Shown here: piece by piece, positions 17,077-25,041 of the stretch
Position numbering within the stretch: the first letter of the stretch is position 1
Layout: every line of letters begins with the position of its first letter
NCBI RefSeq assembly: GCF_013359725.1
Contig: NZ_JABFMW010000004.1
Span: forward strand, 62,001 to 126,000
Origin: Pseudarthrobacter sp. C4D7
GTDB lineage: Bacteria > Actinomycetota > Actinomycetes > Actinomycetales > Micrococcaceae
Direction of reading: 5' to 3'
Length of the DNA stretch: 64,000 nt
Made by a program: the position numbers and the translations under genes
Notes under the pieces: generated by a model
The model's database searches: none
Seen by the model: only the letters and a program-made list of their open reading frames with translations
Told to the model about the DNA's origin: nothing

Positions 17077-17105
17077 TTTTGGGATCCCAATTTGGGATCC
17101 CAAAA
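17077..17105. promoter_or_regulatory. Twin palindromic operator, probable GntR site
   Basis: Two adjacent copies of TTTGGGATCCCAA form a 29-base near-perfect palindrome just downstream of the -10. The tandem arrangement suggests cooperative binding of two dimers. The GntR/FCD gene encoded second in the operon is the obvious binder. Confidence 0.7.
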
Positions 17106-17233
17106 CTAAGAACCGCTCCACGCTCCGGATCGTCCGGCGGTTACTTCCCCACCGGCGGGCCCCCTCCCGCCGCCAAGCACCACACATCTTACGAACCCTC
17201 CCCATCCGTAAACTTCCCCGTGAAGGAGAAGCT

Positions 17234-18592
17234 GTGTCCATACCAAACACCGAAACAACGGCACCTTCCACAGAGGCTGCTGCCGGCTCCGCCGGCCAGC
17301 CCGGAAAGGACGGCACGCAACGGCGCACTGCCGTCCGCTGGCGGCTGTTCCTGCTGCTCCTGGTCCTGGTGTCCGTCAACTACATCGACCGCGGTTCGAT
17401 TTCCGTGGCGCTGCCCATCATCCAAAAGGAATTCAACATGGCGCCCGAACTGGTGGGGCTGCTGTTGTCCGCCTTTTTCTGGACCTACGCCCTGATGCAG
17501 GTCCCTGTCGGCTGGCTGATCGATAAGTTCGGCCCCCGCAAAGTCATGACCGCGTCCTGCCTCGGCTGGGGTGCTGCCACAGCGGCGTCCGGCATGGCCG
17601 GCGGCTTCCTGAGCATGTTCATCGCCCGGCTCGGAATCGGTGTCACCGAGGCCGGTGTGATGCCGGCCGGTGGCAAACTCAACGCAATCTGGATGCATAA
17701 ATCCGAACGCGGCCGCGGCGCCACCATCCTCGACGCCGGCGCGCCCCTCGGGGCGGGTCTGGGCGGCATCATCATCGCCGGCCTCATCGCCTCCACCGGC
17801 AGCTGGCGCTGGTCATTCGTCATCGCCGGCGCAGCCACGGTCCTCATGGGCCTGGCGGTCTGGTGGTACGTCCGGGACAACCCCCGCCAGCACCGCGGCG
17901 TGAACGACGCCGAGGCCGCCTACATCGAAGCCTCGCACGCTGCCGAGGACGCAGAGGCAGCCGTTGACGGCAGTACGGGCAAGCGCGGGCTGCTTCCCTA
18001 CCTCAAATTCCGCTCTTTCTGGGCCATGTGCCTGGGCTGGCTGGGTTTCAACGGCGTCTTCTACGGCCTGCTGACCTGGGGCCCGCTGTACCTTGCCCAG
18101 GCCAAGGGCTTCGACCTGAAGACCATTGGCTGGTCCACCCTTGTGATCTTCGGCGCCGGGTTCGTGGGCGAAATCATCGGCGGCACCATCGCCGACAAGT
18201 GGCGGGCCTCCGGGGCCTCCGCCAACCTGGTCATGCGGACCCTGCTGGGCATCTCCAGTGCCGTGGTGATCGGCGGCCTGGTAGGCGTCACGGTGGTCCC
18301 CGATGCCACCACCGCCGTAGTCCTGCTCTCCCTGGTCCTGTTCTTCCTGCGCTGGGTGGGCCTGTTCTGGAGCATCCCCGCCATCCTGGGCGGCCGCACC
18401 AACGCCGGCGTCCTGGGCGGTGCCATGAACCTCAGCGGCAACATCTCCGGCTTCGTCACCCCCATCGTCGTCGGCCTGATCGTCGGAGCCACCGGTTCCT
18501 ACACCTGGGCGCTGCTCTACTTCGTGGGTTCCGCCGTCATCATGGGCGCATCAGTGCTGACCCTGAACTACAACAAGCGGCTTCCTGTCTAA
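17234..18592 (+). CDS. MFS transporter, anion:cation symporter (ACS)-like
   Basis: A 452-residue, 12-segment major facilitator. The N-terminal SVNYIDRGSISVALPII and the loop-2/3 motif GWLIDKFGPRKVM are hallmarks of the ACS family, which imports organic anions such as hexuronates, glucarate and phthalate. The GTG at 17234 is chosen for its AAGGAG site 5-11 bases upstream; the frame is open further upstream but runs through the operator. First gene of an operon with GntR, racemase-like, amidohydrolase and decarboxylase-like genes, so it probably imports their substrate, likely an organic anion. Confidence 0.85.
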   Translation: MSIPNTETTAPSTEAAAGSAGQPGKDGTQRRTAVRWRLFLLLLVLVSVNYIDRGSISVALPIIQKEFNMAPELVGLLLSAFFWTYALMQVPVGWLIDKFGPRKVMTASCLGWGAATAASGMAGGFLSMFIARLGIGVTEAGVMPAGGKLNAIWMHKSERGRGATILDAGAPLGAGLGGIIIAGLIASTGSWRWSFVIAGAATVLMGLAVWWYVRDNPRQHRGVNDAEAAYIEASHAAEDAEAAVDGSTGKRGLLPYLKFRSFWAMCLGWLGFNGVFYGLLTWGPLYLAQAKGFDLKTIGWSTLVIFGAGFVGEIIGGTIADKWRASGASANLVMRTLLGISSAVVIGGLVGVTVVPDATTAVVLLSLVLFFLRWVGLFWSIPAILGGRTNAGVLGGAMNLSGNISGFVTPIVVGLIVGATGSYTWALLYFVGSAVIMGASVLTLNYNKRLPV

Positions 18593-18669
18593 GCTGACCC
18601 TCGCAGGGACACCTGCAAACAACGCCCCCGCAGCCGGGAGCAGTGCCGCACACATCCGAATGGAGCATC

Positions 18670-19353
18670 ATGCTGACCGCAGAAGAGACCCAGGACAAGG
18701 ACCGCCCCCTCCGCGAGACTGTCCGGGACACCCTCCGCACCCGGATTTTTGAAGGACACTATGCTCCCGGCACGCGGCTGGTGGAACGCGACCTGGCAGC
18801 CGAATTCTCCGTATCCCGGCTGCCGGTCCGAGAGGCGCTCCGCATGCTGCGCCAGGAAGGCCTCATCAGTGACCGGGGCGCACGCGGGGCCGAAGTCAGC
18901 AGCCTCAGCCCCAAGGACGTGGAAGACCTCTTCGACGTCCGCCAGTCGCTTGAAGTCCTCGCCTGCCGGCTCGCCGCCAGGCGGGCCACCAGGGACGACC
19001 TCGCCTACCTTAAAGGGCTGCTGGACAACGCGGAGGCGTTCCTGGCCAAGGGGGCGGTGATGGAAGCCCACCGCTCCAACAGCGAATTCCATGACGCCAT
19101 CACCGGCATCGCGGACAACAACTTCCTCAAATCCGCCCTGGAACCCCTCCAGGGCCGCATGCACTGGCTGTTCCGGCACGTCAGCGACCTGCCCGAGCTC
19201 ATCCGGGAACACCGCGAACTCTACGCCGCGATTGCCAGCGGCGACCCGGACAAGGCAGCCGCCCAGTCCGCCTCCCATATTGGAAAGTACCGGGACCAGT
19301 TCCCGGAGGACTTCCAAAAGACCGAACCAGAATTCCACCGGAAGAGAAAATGA
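18670..19353 (+). CDS. GntR family regulator, FCD subfamily
   Basis: A 227-residue regulator. Winged helix at residues about 12-80 (TRLVERDLAAEFSVSRLPVREALRMLRQEGLI), then an all-helical FCD ligand domain with the usual metal/ligand residues (HRSNSEFHDAI, later H residues). FadR/FCD proteins bind organic acids. It overlaps the next gene by four bases. The twin TTTGGGATCCCAA palindrome at the operon promoter is its likely site, giving substrate-induced autoregulation. Confidence 0.88.
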   Translation: MLTAEETQDKDRPLRETVRDTLRTRIFEGHYAPGTRLVERDLAAEFSVSRLPVREALRMLRQEGLISDRGARGAEVSSLSPKDVEDLFDVRQSLEVLACRLAARRATRDDLAYLKGLLDNAEAFLAKGAVMEAHRSNSEFHDAITGIADNNFLKSALEPLQGRMHWLFRHVSDLPELIREHRELYAAIASGDPDKAAAQSASHIGKYRDQFPEDFQKTEPEFHRKRK

Positions 19354-20138
19354 AACTCCTGGTCATCAACCCCAACATCAGCGCCGACGTCACCGCACTG
19401 ATCGAATCCGAGGCGCTCCGCTCCGCCTCCCCCGGCACCGAACTGCTGGTCCGGACGGCAGGCCACGGCGTTGAATACATCGAAACCCGCTTCGAATCCC
19501 TCATCGCCGCCGGTGCAGTGGCCGAAATCATCGCCGAACACACCCGCCCCGGGGCAGACCCGGTGGACGCCGTAGTGGTGGCAGCCTTCGGCGATCCGGG
19601 CATGCCGGCCCTCAAGGAACTGGCGGACATCCCCGTCATCGGCATCACGGAGGCCGCCCTGTGCGCGGCCGCCCTGCAGGGCCACCGCTTCTCCATCATC
19701 GCCATCTCTGACCGGATCAGGCCCTGGTACCGCGACTGCGTCGAGCGGTTCGGGCTGGCCGGCCGGCTGGCCTCCATCCGCTCCATCAACGACTCCCTCA
19801 GCAGCATCGCTTCCGTGCAACAGGACTTCAAGGAAACCCTGCTGGCACTGAGCCGGCAGGCCGTCGCCGAGGACGGCGCCGACGTCGTGATCCTCGCCGG
19901 CGCCCCGCTGGCCGGGCTCGCCCGCGAACTGGACGGACAGATCCCCGTTCCCGTGGTGGACGGAATCTCCGCCGGCATCCGCATGGCCGAAGCCGTAGCT
20001 GCGCTGCAGTCCGGAACCCACCGCGCCGGCGCCTTCGCGCCACCCCCCGCCAAAGACCGCAAGGGCCTGTCCGGCAACCTGGACGCCGCCCTCGCCGGCC
20101 GCCAGGAATACGCCGGCACCCCGCAGCCCGCGGCCTAA
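19350..20138 (+). CDS. Asp/Glu/hydantoin racemase-like protein lacking both catalytic Cys
   Basis: A 262-residue member of the aspartate/glutamate/hydantoin racemase superfamily: opening LLVINPNISADVTALIE, middle VVAAFGDPGMPALKEL, later DGADVVILAGAPLAGLA and VPVVDGI. In hydantoin and allantoin racemases the two catalytic cysteines lie in (A)CF-DPG and LGCAGM. Here those positions read A79 (AAFGDPG) and G184 (LAGAPL), at the expected 105-residue spacing, so the normal two-base proton transfer is impossible. Either the protein has another chemistry or it is a binding protein. It sits between GntR and the amidohydrolase and is coupled to GntR by an ATGA overlap. Confidence 0.75.
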   Translation: MKLLVINPNISADVTALIESEALRSASPGTELLVRTAGHGVEYIETRFESLIAAGAVAEIIAEHTRPGADPVDAVVVAAFGDPGMPALKELADIPVIGITEAALCAAALQGHRFSIIAISDRIRPWYRDCVERFGLAGRLASIRSINDSLSSIASVQQDFKETLLALSRQAVAEDGADVVILAGAPLAGLARELDGQIPVPVVDGISAGIRMAEAVAALQSGTHRAGAFAPPPAKDRKGLSGNLDAALAGRQEYAGTPQPAA

Positions 20139-20169
20139 GCCAGATCCCACCAACTCGAGGAGGACACCG

Positions 20170-21591
20170 ATGTCCCACCAGCCAGAACTTGTCATCGCCA
20201 ACGCCACCGTGGTGAACAGCGACGGCCGCCAAACGGCCCACATTGTGGTGTCCGGCGGCCGGATCACAGCCCTTGTGGATGCCGCCCACCCCGCCCCGGC
20301 CGCAGACCGCACCCTCGACGCCACCGGAAGGCTGGTGATCCCCGGCGGCGTGGACGGGCACTGCCACGTGGCCCAGGTGACCGGACGCTTCCGCACCCTG
20401 GACGACTACCGCACCACCTCCACCGCGGCGCTGTGGGGCGGCACCACCACCATCATCGACTTCGGCATCCCCCGCGATGCCCAGGAAACACCGCTGGCCG
20501 CCGTCCTGCACAAAAAGGAACTCGCCACCCAGGCCCGCTGCGACGTCGCCCTGCACGGCGCCGTGGTCAGCTGGGATGAAACCGTGCCGTGGCAACTGGA
20601 ACAGCTGGCCGCCGAGGGCGTCCGTTCAGTGAAGATGTACACCACCAACCGCGGCACCACCATGGCCGACGGCGGAACCATCCTTAAAGTCATGCGCGAA
20701 ATGGTGCGGCTGGACGGACTGGCCTACATCCACGCCGAGCACGACCCCATCATTGCCGACTGCACCGAACAGCACGCCCAGGACGGCCGGATCGGCATCG
20801 AACACCTGCACCGGACCCGGCCCGAACTGGCCGAGGAAATCTCCGTCAAGGAAACCCTTGCCATGGCCGAGTACACCGGCGCACCGGTGTACTTCGTCCA
20901 CCAGTCCACGCCCGGGGCTGTGGACCTCGTGGCCCAGGCCCGGGAACGCGGGCTTGAGGCATACTCGGAGACCTGCCCCCACTACGTCACGCTGGACGAC
21001 ACCGTCTACGCCTCCGCGTTCCCTGAGTGGTTCGCCTGCTGCCCGCCCATGCGCAGCCCGGAAACCGTGGCCGCGCTCAAGGACCGGCTGGTATCCGGCG
21101 CCATCCACACCATGTCCTCGGACCACTCCTGCTACGACCTGTCCCAAAAGCGCGAGCGCACCGATGACGTGCGCGCCATGCCGCACGGACTGCCCGGAGT
21201 GGAGACGCGGATGCCGGTCACGTTCACCGCAATGACCTCCGCCGGAGCCACCGTTGAGCAGTTCGTCAGCGCGTTCGCTGCGGAGCCCGCGCGGATCAAC
21301 GCCGTCCCCGGCAAAGGCCGTATCGCCGAAGGCTTCGACGCCGACCTGGTCATCTTCGATCCCGCCGAAGAGCGCACGGTCAACGGCGCAGCCCTGCACA
21401 TGGGAACCGACTTCTCGCCCTTCGACGGGAAGGCATTCACCGGCTGGCCCGCCGTCGTGGTGTCCAACGGGCGCGTAGTGCTGGACGATGGCGGCTTCCA
21501 CGACCCGGGAGCCGTGGGCCGCTTCATCCCCCGCAACGGTTTCCGGCAGCACCAGTCCGCGGCCGCCCTCCAGCCAGCCGCCGTCCTCTAG
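20170..21591 (+). CDS. Hydantoinase/dihydropyrimidinase-type cyclic amidohydrolase
   Basis: A 473-residue metal-dependent amidohydrolase. The binuclear metal ligands are all visible: HxH in GGVDGHCHV, the carboxylated Lys in RSVKMYTT, His in YIHAEHD, His in YFVHQST and Asp in MSSDHSCYD. It belongs with D-hydantoinases, dihydropyrimidinases and allantoinases, which open cyclic ureides or imides. Ribosome site GAGGAGG precedes the ATG. No N-carbamoylase or NCS1 hydantoin permease is nearby, so simple hydantoin use is not the obvious reading; the partners are an MFS anion importer and two racemase-superfamily proteins. Confidence 0.85.
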   Translation: MSHQPELVIANATVVNSDGRQTAHIVVSGGRITALVDAAHPAPAADRTLDATGRLVIPGGVDGHCHVAQVTGRFRTLDDYRTTSTAALWGGTTTIIDFGIPRDAQETPLAAVLHKKELATQARCDVALHGAVVSWDETVPWQLEQLAAEGVRSVKMYTTNRGTTMADGGTILKVMREMVRLDGLAYIHAEHDPIIADCTEQHAQDGRIGIEHLHRTRPELAEEISVKETLAMAEYTGAPVYFVHQSTPGAVDLVAQARERGLEAYSETCPHYVTLDDTVYASAFPEWFACCPPMRSPETVAALKDRLVSGAIHTMSSDHSCYDLSQKRERTDDVRAMPHGLPGVETRMPVTFTAMTSAGATVEQFVSAFAAEPARINAVPGKGRIAEGFDADLVIFDPAEERTVNGAALHMGTDFSPFDGKAFTGWPAVVVSNGRVVLDDGGFHDPGAVGRFIPRNGFRQHQSAAALQPAAVL

Positions 21592-21599
21592 GAGTCCCT

Positions 21600-22325
21600 G
21601 TGCCAGCAACCACCCGCCCCCGCAGGATCGGCATGATCGTGCCGTCCTCCAACACCTGCCTTGAACCCCAGACCTACCGCATCCTTGGCAGCCGCACGGA
21701 TGTCACCGTGCACTTCACCCGTATCCCGGTCACCCGGATCGCCCTTGATGACTCCTCCGACCGCCAGTTCGACCCCGCCGGCATGCAGGAGGCAGCCAGG
21801 CTGCTGGCGACGGCGGACGTGGACGTGATCGCCTGGAACGGCACCTCGGGTTCATGGCTCGGATCAGAGCACGACCAGGAACTGGCCGGCGGCATCACAG
21901 CCGCCACCGGAGTCCCGGCCACCACCTCCACGCTGGCCTACCTTGAGGCTTTCCGGACTTTCGGCACAGAACGGATCGGTCTCTTCACGCCCTACACCGA
22001 GGACGTGAACCACCAGGTGATCGCGTCCTACGAGCGCGACGGCATCAAGACGGTGGAGCACCGGGCGCTGGGCCTGAGCGAGAACGAGTCCTTTGCCCGG
22101 GTGACCGACGACGAGATGCGCCCCGGCTCCCTGGAACTCGCCGCCGCGGCCCCTGATGCACTGGTATACCTGTGCACCAACCTGTACGGAGCCAACATCA
22201 CCGCCGAAATAGAGCAGGCCACCGGGGTCCCGGTACTGGATTCGGTGGCGGTGACGCTGTGGCATGCCCTGAAGCTGGCCGGGGCGCCGCTGCTGGAACC
22301 GCGCTGGGGCCGGCTGCTGGGCTAG
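21600..22325 (+). CDS. Arylmalonate decarboxylase / maleate isomerase-like protein
   Basis: A 241-residue Asp/Glu racemase-superfamily enzyme. PSSN (residues 15-18), NGTSGSWLG (80-88), TPYTEDVN (130-137) and YLCTNLYGANI (190-200) are the active-site segments. Maleate isomerases have a Cys in each half; here the first is Gly81 followed by Thr-Ser while the second, Cys192, is kept. That Gly-Thr-Ser plus single Cys pattern is the one known for arylmalonate decarboxylase (Gly74-Thr-Ser, Cys188), so a cofactor-free decarboxylase is plausible. GTG start follows TAGGAG, eight bases after the amidohydrolase stop. Last gene of the operon. Confidence 0.75.
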   Translation: MPATTRPRRIGMIVPSSNTCLEPQTYRILGSRTDVTVHFTRIPVTRIALDDSSDRQFDPAGMQEAARLLATADVDVIAWNGTSGSWLGSEHDQELAGGITAATGVPATTSTLAYLEAFRTFGTERIGLFTPYTEDVNHQVIASYERDGIKTVEHRALGLSENESFARVTDDEMRPGSLELAAAAPDALVYLCTNLYGANITAEIEQATGVPVLDSVAVTLWHALKLAGAPLLEPRWGRLLG

Positions 22326-22346
22326 CGGCCCCGTCCCCGACCGCCC

Positions 22347-23267
22347 CTACATCCGCAGGGTGAGGGCACCGGGCTCCATGGTCATGAGCACGCGTTTGCC
22401 CTCGCCTTCGTGGTCGCCGTCCAGCTGGTAGTCGTCCTTGTGCTCCAGCGTGATCTCAACGGTCCTGCCCTGGAAGTACTCCACGGCCGTGTCCCGGTTC
22501 TTGCCCTTGCCGATGATGCCGGCCAGCACGGACAGCCAGCCCAGCTTGCCGTGGTGGGGCGCCAGGACAGCGATGTCCAGCAGGCCGTCGTCCACCTTGG
22601 CGTCGGGGAAGATCTCCAGGCCGCCCTGGACCTTGCCGCAGTTGCCCACCATCACACTGCGGACGCCACGGTGGACCACCTGCTTGCCGTCGATCACCAC
22701 GGTGGCCTTGATGGGCTTGCCGGGCAGGTTCCGGATCCCTGCGTCCACATAGGCCAGCCAGCCCACCTTGTCCTTCAGGTCCTCGTTGGTGTCCGCCATG
22801 ATGGTGGCGTCGTAACCCACTCCGGCCATGACCAGGAACAGCTGCTCCTTGTCCGGGTCGGTGCGGCGGGCGCGGACCACATCGATCTTCCGTTCGGTGC
22901 CTGCCAGGGCACCGGCCATGGCGGCGTCGTAATCGGTCACGTCCATGCCCAGGTTGCGGGCCAGCAGGTTGCCGGTTCCCAGGGGCAGCAGGCCCATGGG
23001 GGTGTCCCCGCCGGACAGGACCTCGGCCACGCAGCGGACAGTACCGTCCCCGCCTGCCGCGATGACGATGTCCGCGCCCTGGGCCAGTGCTTCCTTTGCC
23101 TGGCCGACGCCGGGATCCTCCTTGGTGGTCTCGAGCCAGATGGGCTCACCCCAGCCGTTTTCGACGCTGTGCCTGGCCACCAGGCCGCGCACGTCGATGT
23201 CCACCGGCTTGGCGGGGTTGACGATGATGGCGGCACGTTTGGGCGTAGTGGAGCTGGTTTCAGTCAT
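22347..23267 (-). CDS. Diacylglycerol kinase family lipid kinase
   Basis: A 306-residue DAGK-catalytic-domain protein (YegS/DgkB/LCB5 group). The nucleotide-binding signature IVIAAGGDGTVRCVAEVL followed by GLLPLGTGNLLARNLGM is intact near residues 65-105. It would phosphorylate diacylglycerol or another lipid with ATP, feeding phospholipid synthesis or mannoside lipid turnover. The C-terminal beta sandwich (IFPDAKVDDGLLDIAVLAP) is typical. It is convergent with the preceding catabolic operon and appears to stand alone. Confidence 0.88.
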   Translation of the reverse strand: MTETSSTTPKRAAIIVNPAKPVDIDVRGLVARHSVENGWGEPIWLETTKEDPGVGQAKEALAQGADIVIAAGGDGTVRCVAEVLSGGDTPMGLLPLGTGNLLARNLGMDVTDYDAAMAGALAGTERKIDVVRARRTDPDKEQLFLVMAGVGYDATIMADTNEDLKDKVGWLAYVDAGIRNLPGKPIKATVVIDGKQVVHRGVRSVMVGNCGKVQGGLEIFPDAKVDDGLLDIAVLAPHHGKLGWLSVLAGIIGKGKNRDTAVEYFQGRTVEITLEHKDDYQLDGDHEGEGKRVLMTMEPGALTLRM

Positions 23268-23350
23268 GGCGTCCTCAATTGGCGGATGGAAAGCAAGCTT
23301 CTGAAAGAAGGGTAACCCGCCACGGGGGCGGTCCGGCGCAGCACGGCAGC

Positions 23351-24724
23351 CTACAGCGCCTTGACGGCACCCAGCACCTGGGCCAGGGAGTCCTTGGCAT
23401 CACCAAACAACAAGGACGTCTGGGGCTCGTACAGCAGGTCGTTCTCGATGCCGGCGAAGCCCGGGCGCATGGAGCGCTTCAGGAACACCACCTGCCGGGC
23501 CTCGGCCACCTCCAGGATGGGCATCCCGTAGATCGGGGAGCCGGAGGAGGTCTTCGCGGCCGGGTTCACCACATCATTGGCGCCCACCACCAGCGCCACA
23601 TCGGTGGTCTTGAACTCGGGATTGATCTCCCCCATCTCCTTCAGCGACTCATAGGGCACGTTGGCCTCCGCCAGGAGCACGTTCATATGCCCCGGCATCC
23701 GGCCGGCCACGGGATGGATGGCGAAATCCACCTCGATGCCGCGGGCTTCCAGGGCCTGGGCCAGTTCGGCAGCCGTGTGCTGGCCCTGCGCCACCGCCAG
23801 CCCGTAGCCGGGGACAATGATCACCCGCTGGGCGTACCCCAACAGAACTGCCACGTCCTCCGCCGAGGAGGAACGGACCGGACGCTCACTGACGACCATG
23901 GACCCCGCCGTCGAACCTCCACGGAACGCCCCGAACAGGATGCCCGCCACGCTCCGGCCCATGGCGGCGGCCATGGCGCGGGTGAGGATGGTGCCGGAGG
24001 CGCCCACCAGGGTGCCGGCCACCACCAGCAGGACGTTGCCCAGCACCAGGCCGGACGCCGCGACGGCCAGCCCGGTGAAGGCGTTCAGGAGCGAGATGAC
24101 GATGGGCACGTCGGCGCCGCCCACGGGCAGCACCAGCAGCACACCGGCAGCCAGGCCCAGCACCAGCACCAGTGCCGCGAGGGGCAGCGACCCCGTGAAG
24201 ACCACGGCCACACCGGACGCCACGCCGGCGAGAAGGACCACCGCCATCACCACCGGCAGGCCCGGAAAGACCACGGGCCGGGTGGTCATCAATTCCTGCA
24301 GCTTGGCGAACGTAATCCCTGAGCCGGCGAAGGACACCGCACCCACCAGGAGCGTGAAGACCACCGCAACCCGGACCCAGGGGTTCTCCGCATGGGCCAG
24401 TTCCAGCAGTGCCACCAACGCCGCCGCGCCGCCACCCACCCCGTTGAACAGGGCCACCAGCTGCGGCATCTGCGTCATTTTCACCCGCCGGGCCACCGGT
24501 GCCGCCACCGCTGAACCCACCGCGATGGCGGCCAGGATCCAGGGGATGTTCTCCAGGCGGGCGGACAGGAAGACGGTGACGACGGCGATCAGCGCCCCCA
24601 GTGCCCCCACCAGGTTGCCGCGGCGGGCCGTGCGCGGGGAACTGAGTCCGCGCAGGGCCAGGATGAAGCAGACCGCAGCGGCGAGATAGAGCAGGGAGGT
24701 CCAGACGGGGTCCAGGAGGCTCAT
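23351..24724 (-). CDS. pntB: Proton-translocating NAD(P) transhydrogenase subunit beta
   Basis: A 457-residue PntB. The first half has about nine membrane helices (LVGALGALIAVVTVF, GVGGGAAALVAL); the second half is the NADP(H)-binding domain III with the motif VIIVPGYGLAVAQGQH, ALEARGIEVDFAIHPVAGRMPGHMNVLLAEANVPYE and LVVGANDVVNPAA. With the other two subunits it couples hydride transfer between NADH and NADP to proton movement, supplying NADPH. The ATG at 24724 overlaps the upstream subunit stop by four bases. Confidence 0.93.
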   Translation of the reverse strand: MSLLDPVWTSLLYLAAAVCFILALRGLSSPRTARRGNLVGALGALIAVVTVFLSARLENIPWILAAIAVGSAVAAPVARRVKMTQMPQLVALFNGVGGGAAALVALLELAHAENPWVRVAVVFTLLVGAVSFAGSGITFAKLQELMTTRPVVFPGLPVVMAVVLLAGVASGVAVVFTGSLPLAALVLVLGLAAGVLLVLPVGGADVPIVISLLNAFTGLAVAASGLVLGNVLLVVAGTLVGASGTILTRAMAAAMGRSVAGILFGAFRGGSTAGSMVVSERPVRSSSAEDVAVLLGYAQRVIIVPGYGLAVAQGQHTAAELAQALEARGIEVDFAIHPVAGRMPGHMNVLLAEANVPYESLKEMGEINPEFKTTDVALVVGANDVVNPAAKTSSGSPIYGMPILEVAEARQVVFLKRSMRPGFAGIENDLLYEPQTSLLFGDAKDSLAQVLGAVKAL

Positions 24725-25041
24725 TTGCTGCCTGCCTTCGGCTGGCCGCCGGCCTTGGCGGTGTTCTTCCTGGCATGGAACATGTGCAGCATCCGGTCGG
24801 TCACCACGAACCCTCCCACCAGGTTGGCCGTGGCCAGCACGACGGCGAGCAGCGCCGCCGCGAGCACCCAGGGGTCCGCCGCCTGGCCGGCGACAATGAT
24901 GGCCCCCACCAGGATGATCCCGTGGATGGCGTTGGCGCCGGACATGAGGGGCGTATGCAGGGTGCTGGAGACCTTGGAGACCACCTCGAAACCGACGAAC
25001 ACCGCCAGCACGGTGATGGTCAGCAGCGCGGTACCGTCCAT
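24721..25041 (-). CDS. pntAB: NAD(P) transhydrogenase subunit alpha part 2 (membrane)
   Basis: A 106-residue membrane protein with three helices, corresponding to the C-terminal membrane part of E. coli PntA. The segment STLHTPLMSGANAIHGIILVGA is highly characteristic of this subunit. As in Rhodospirillum and many actinobacteria, alpha is split into a soluble and a membrane polypeptide. It overlaps the genes on both sides by one to four bases, so the three subunits are coupled. Confidence 0.92.
   Translation of the reverse strand: MDGTALLTITVLAVFVGFEVVSKVSSTLHTPLMSGANAIHGIILVGAIIVAGQAADPWVLAAALLAVVLATANLVGGFVVTDRMLHMFHARKNTAKAGGQPKAGSK

Noticed and set aside
17045..17233. Extended N-terminus for the MFS protein from 17045
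   Set aside because: This stretch holds the -35/-10 and twin operator, and the GTG at 17234 has an AAGGAG site and starts a normal MFS N-terminus.
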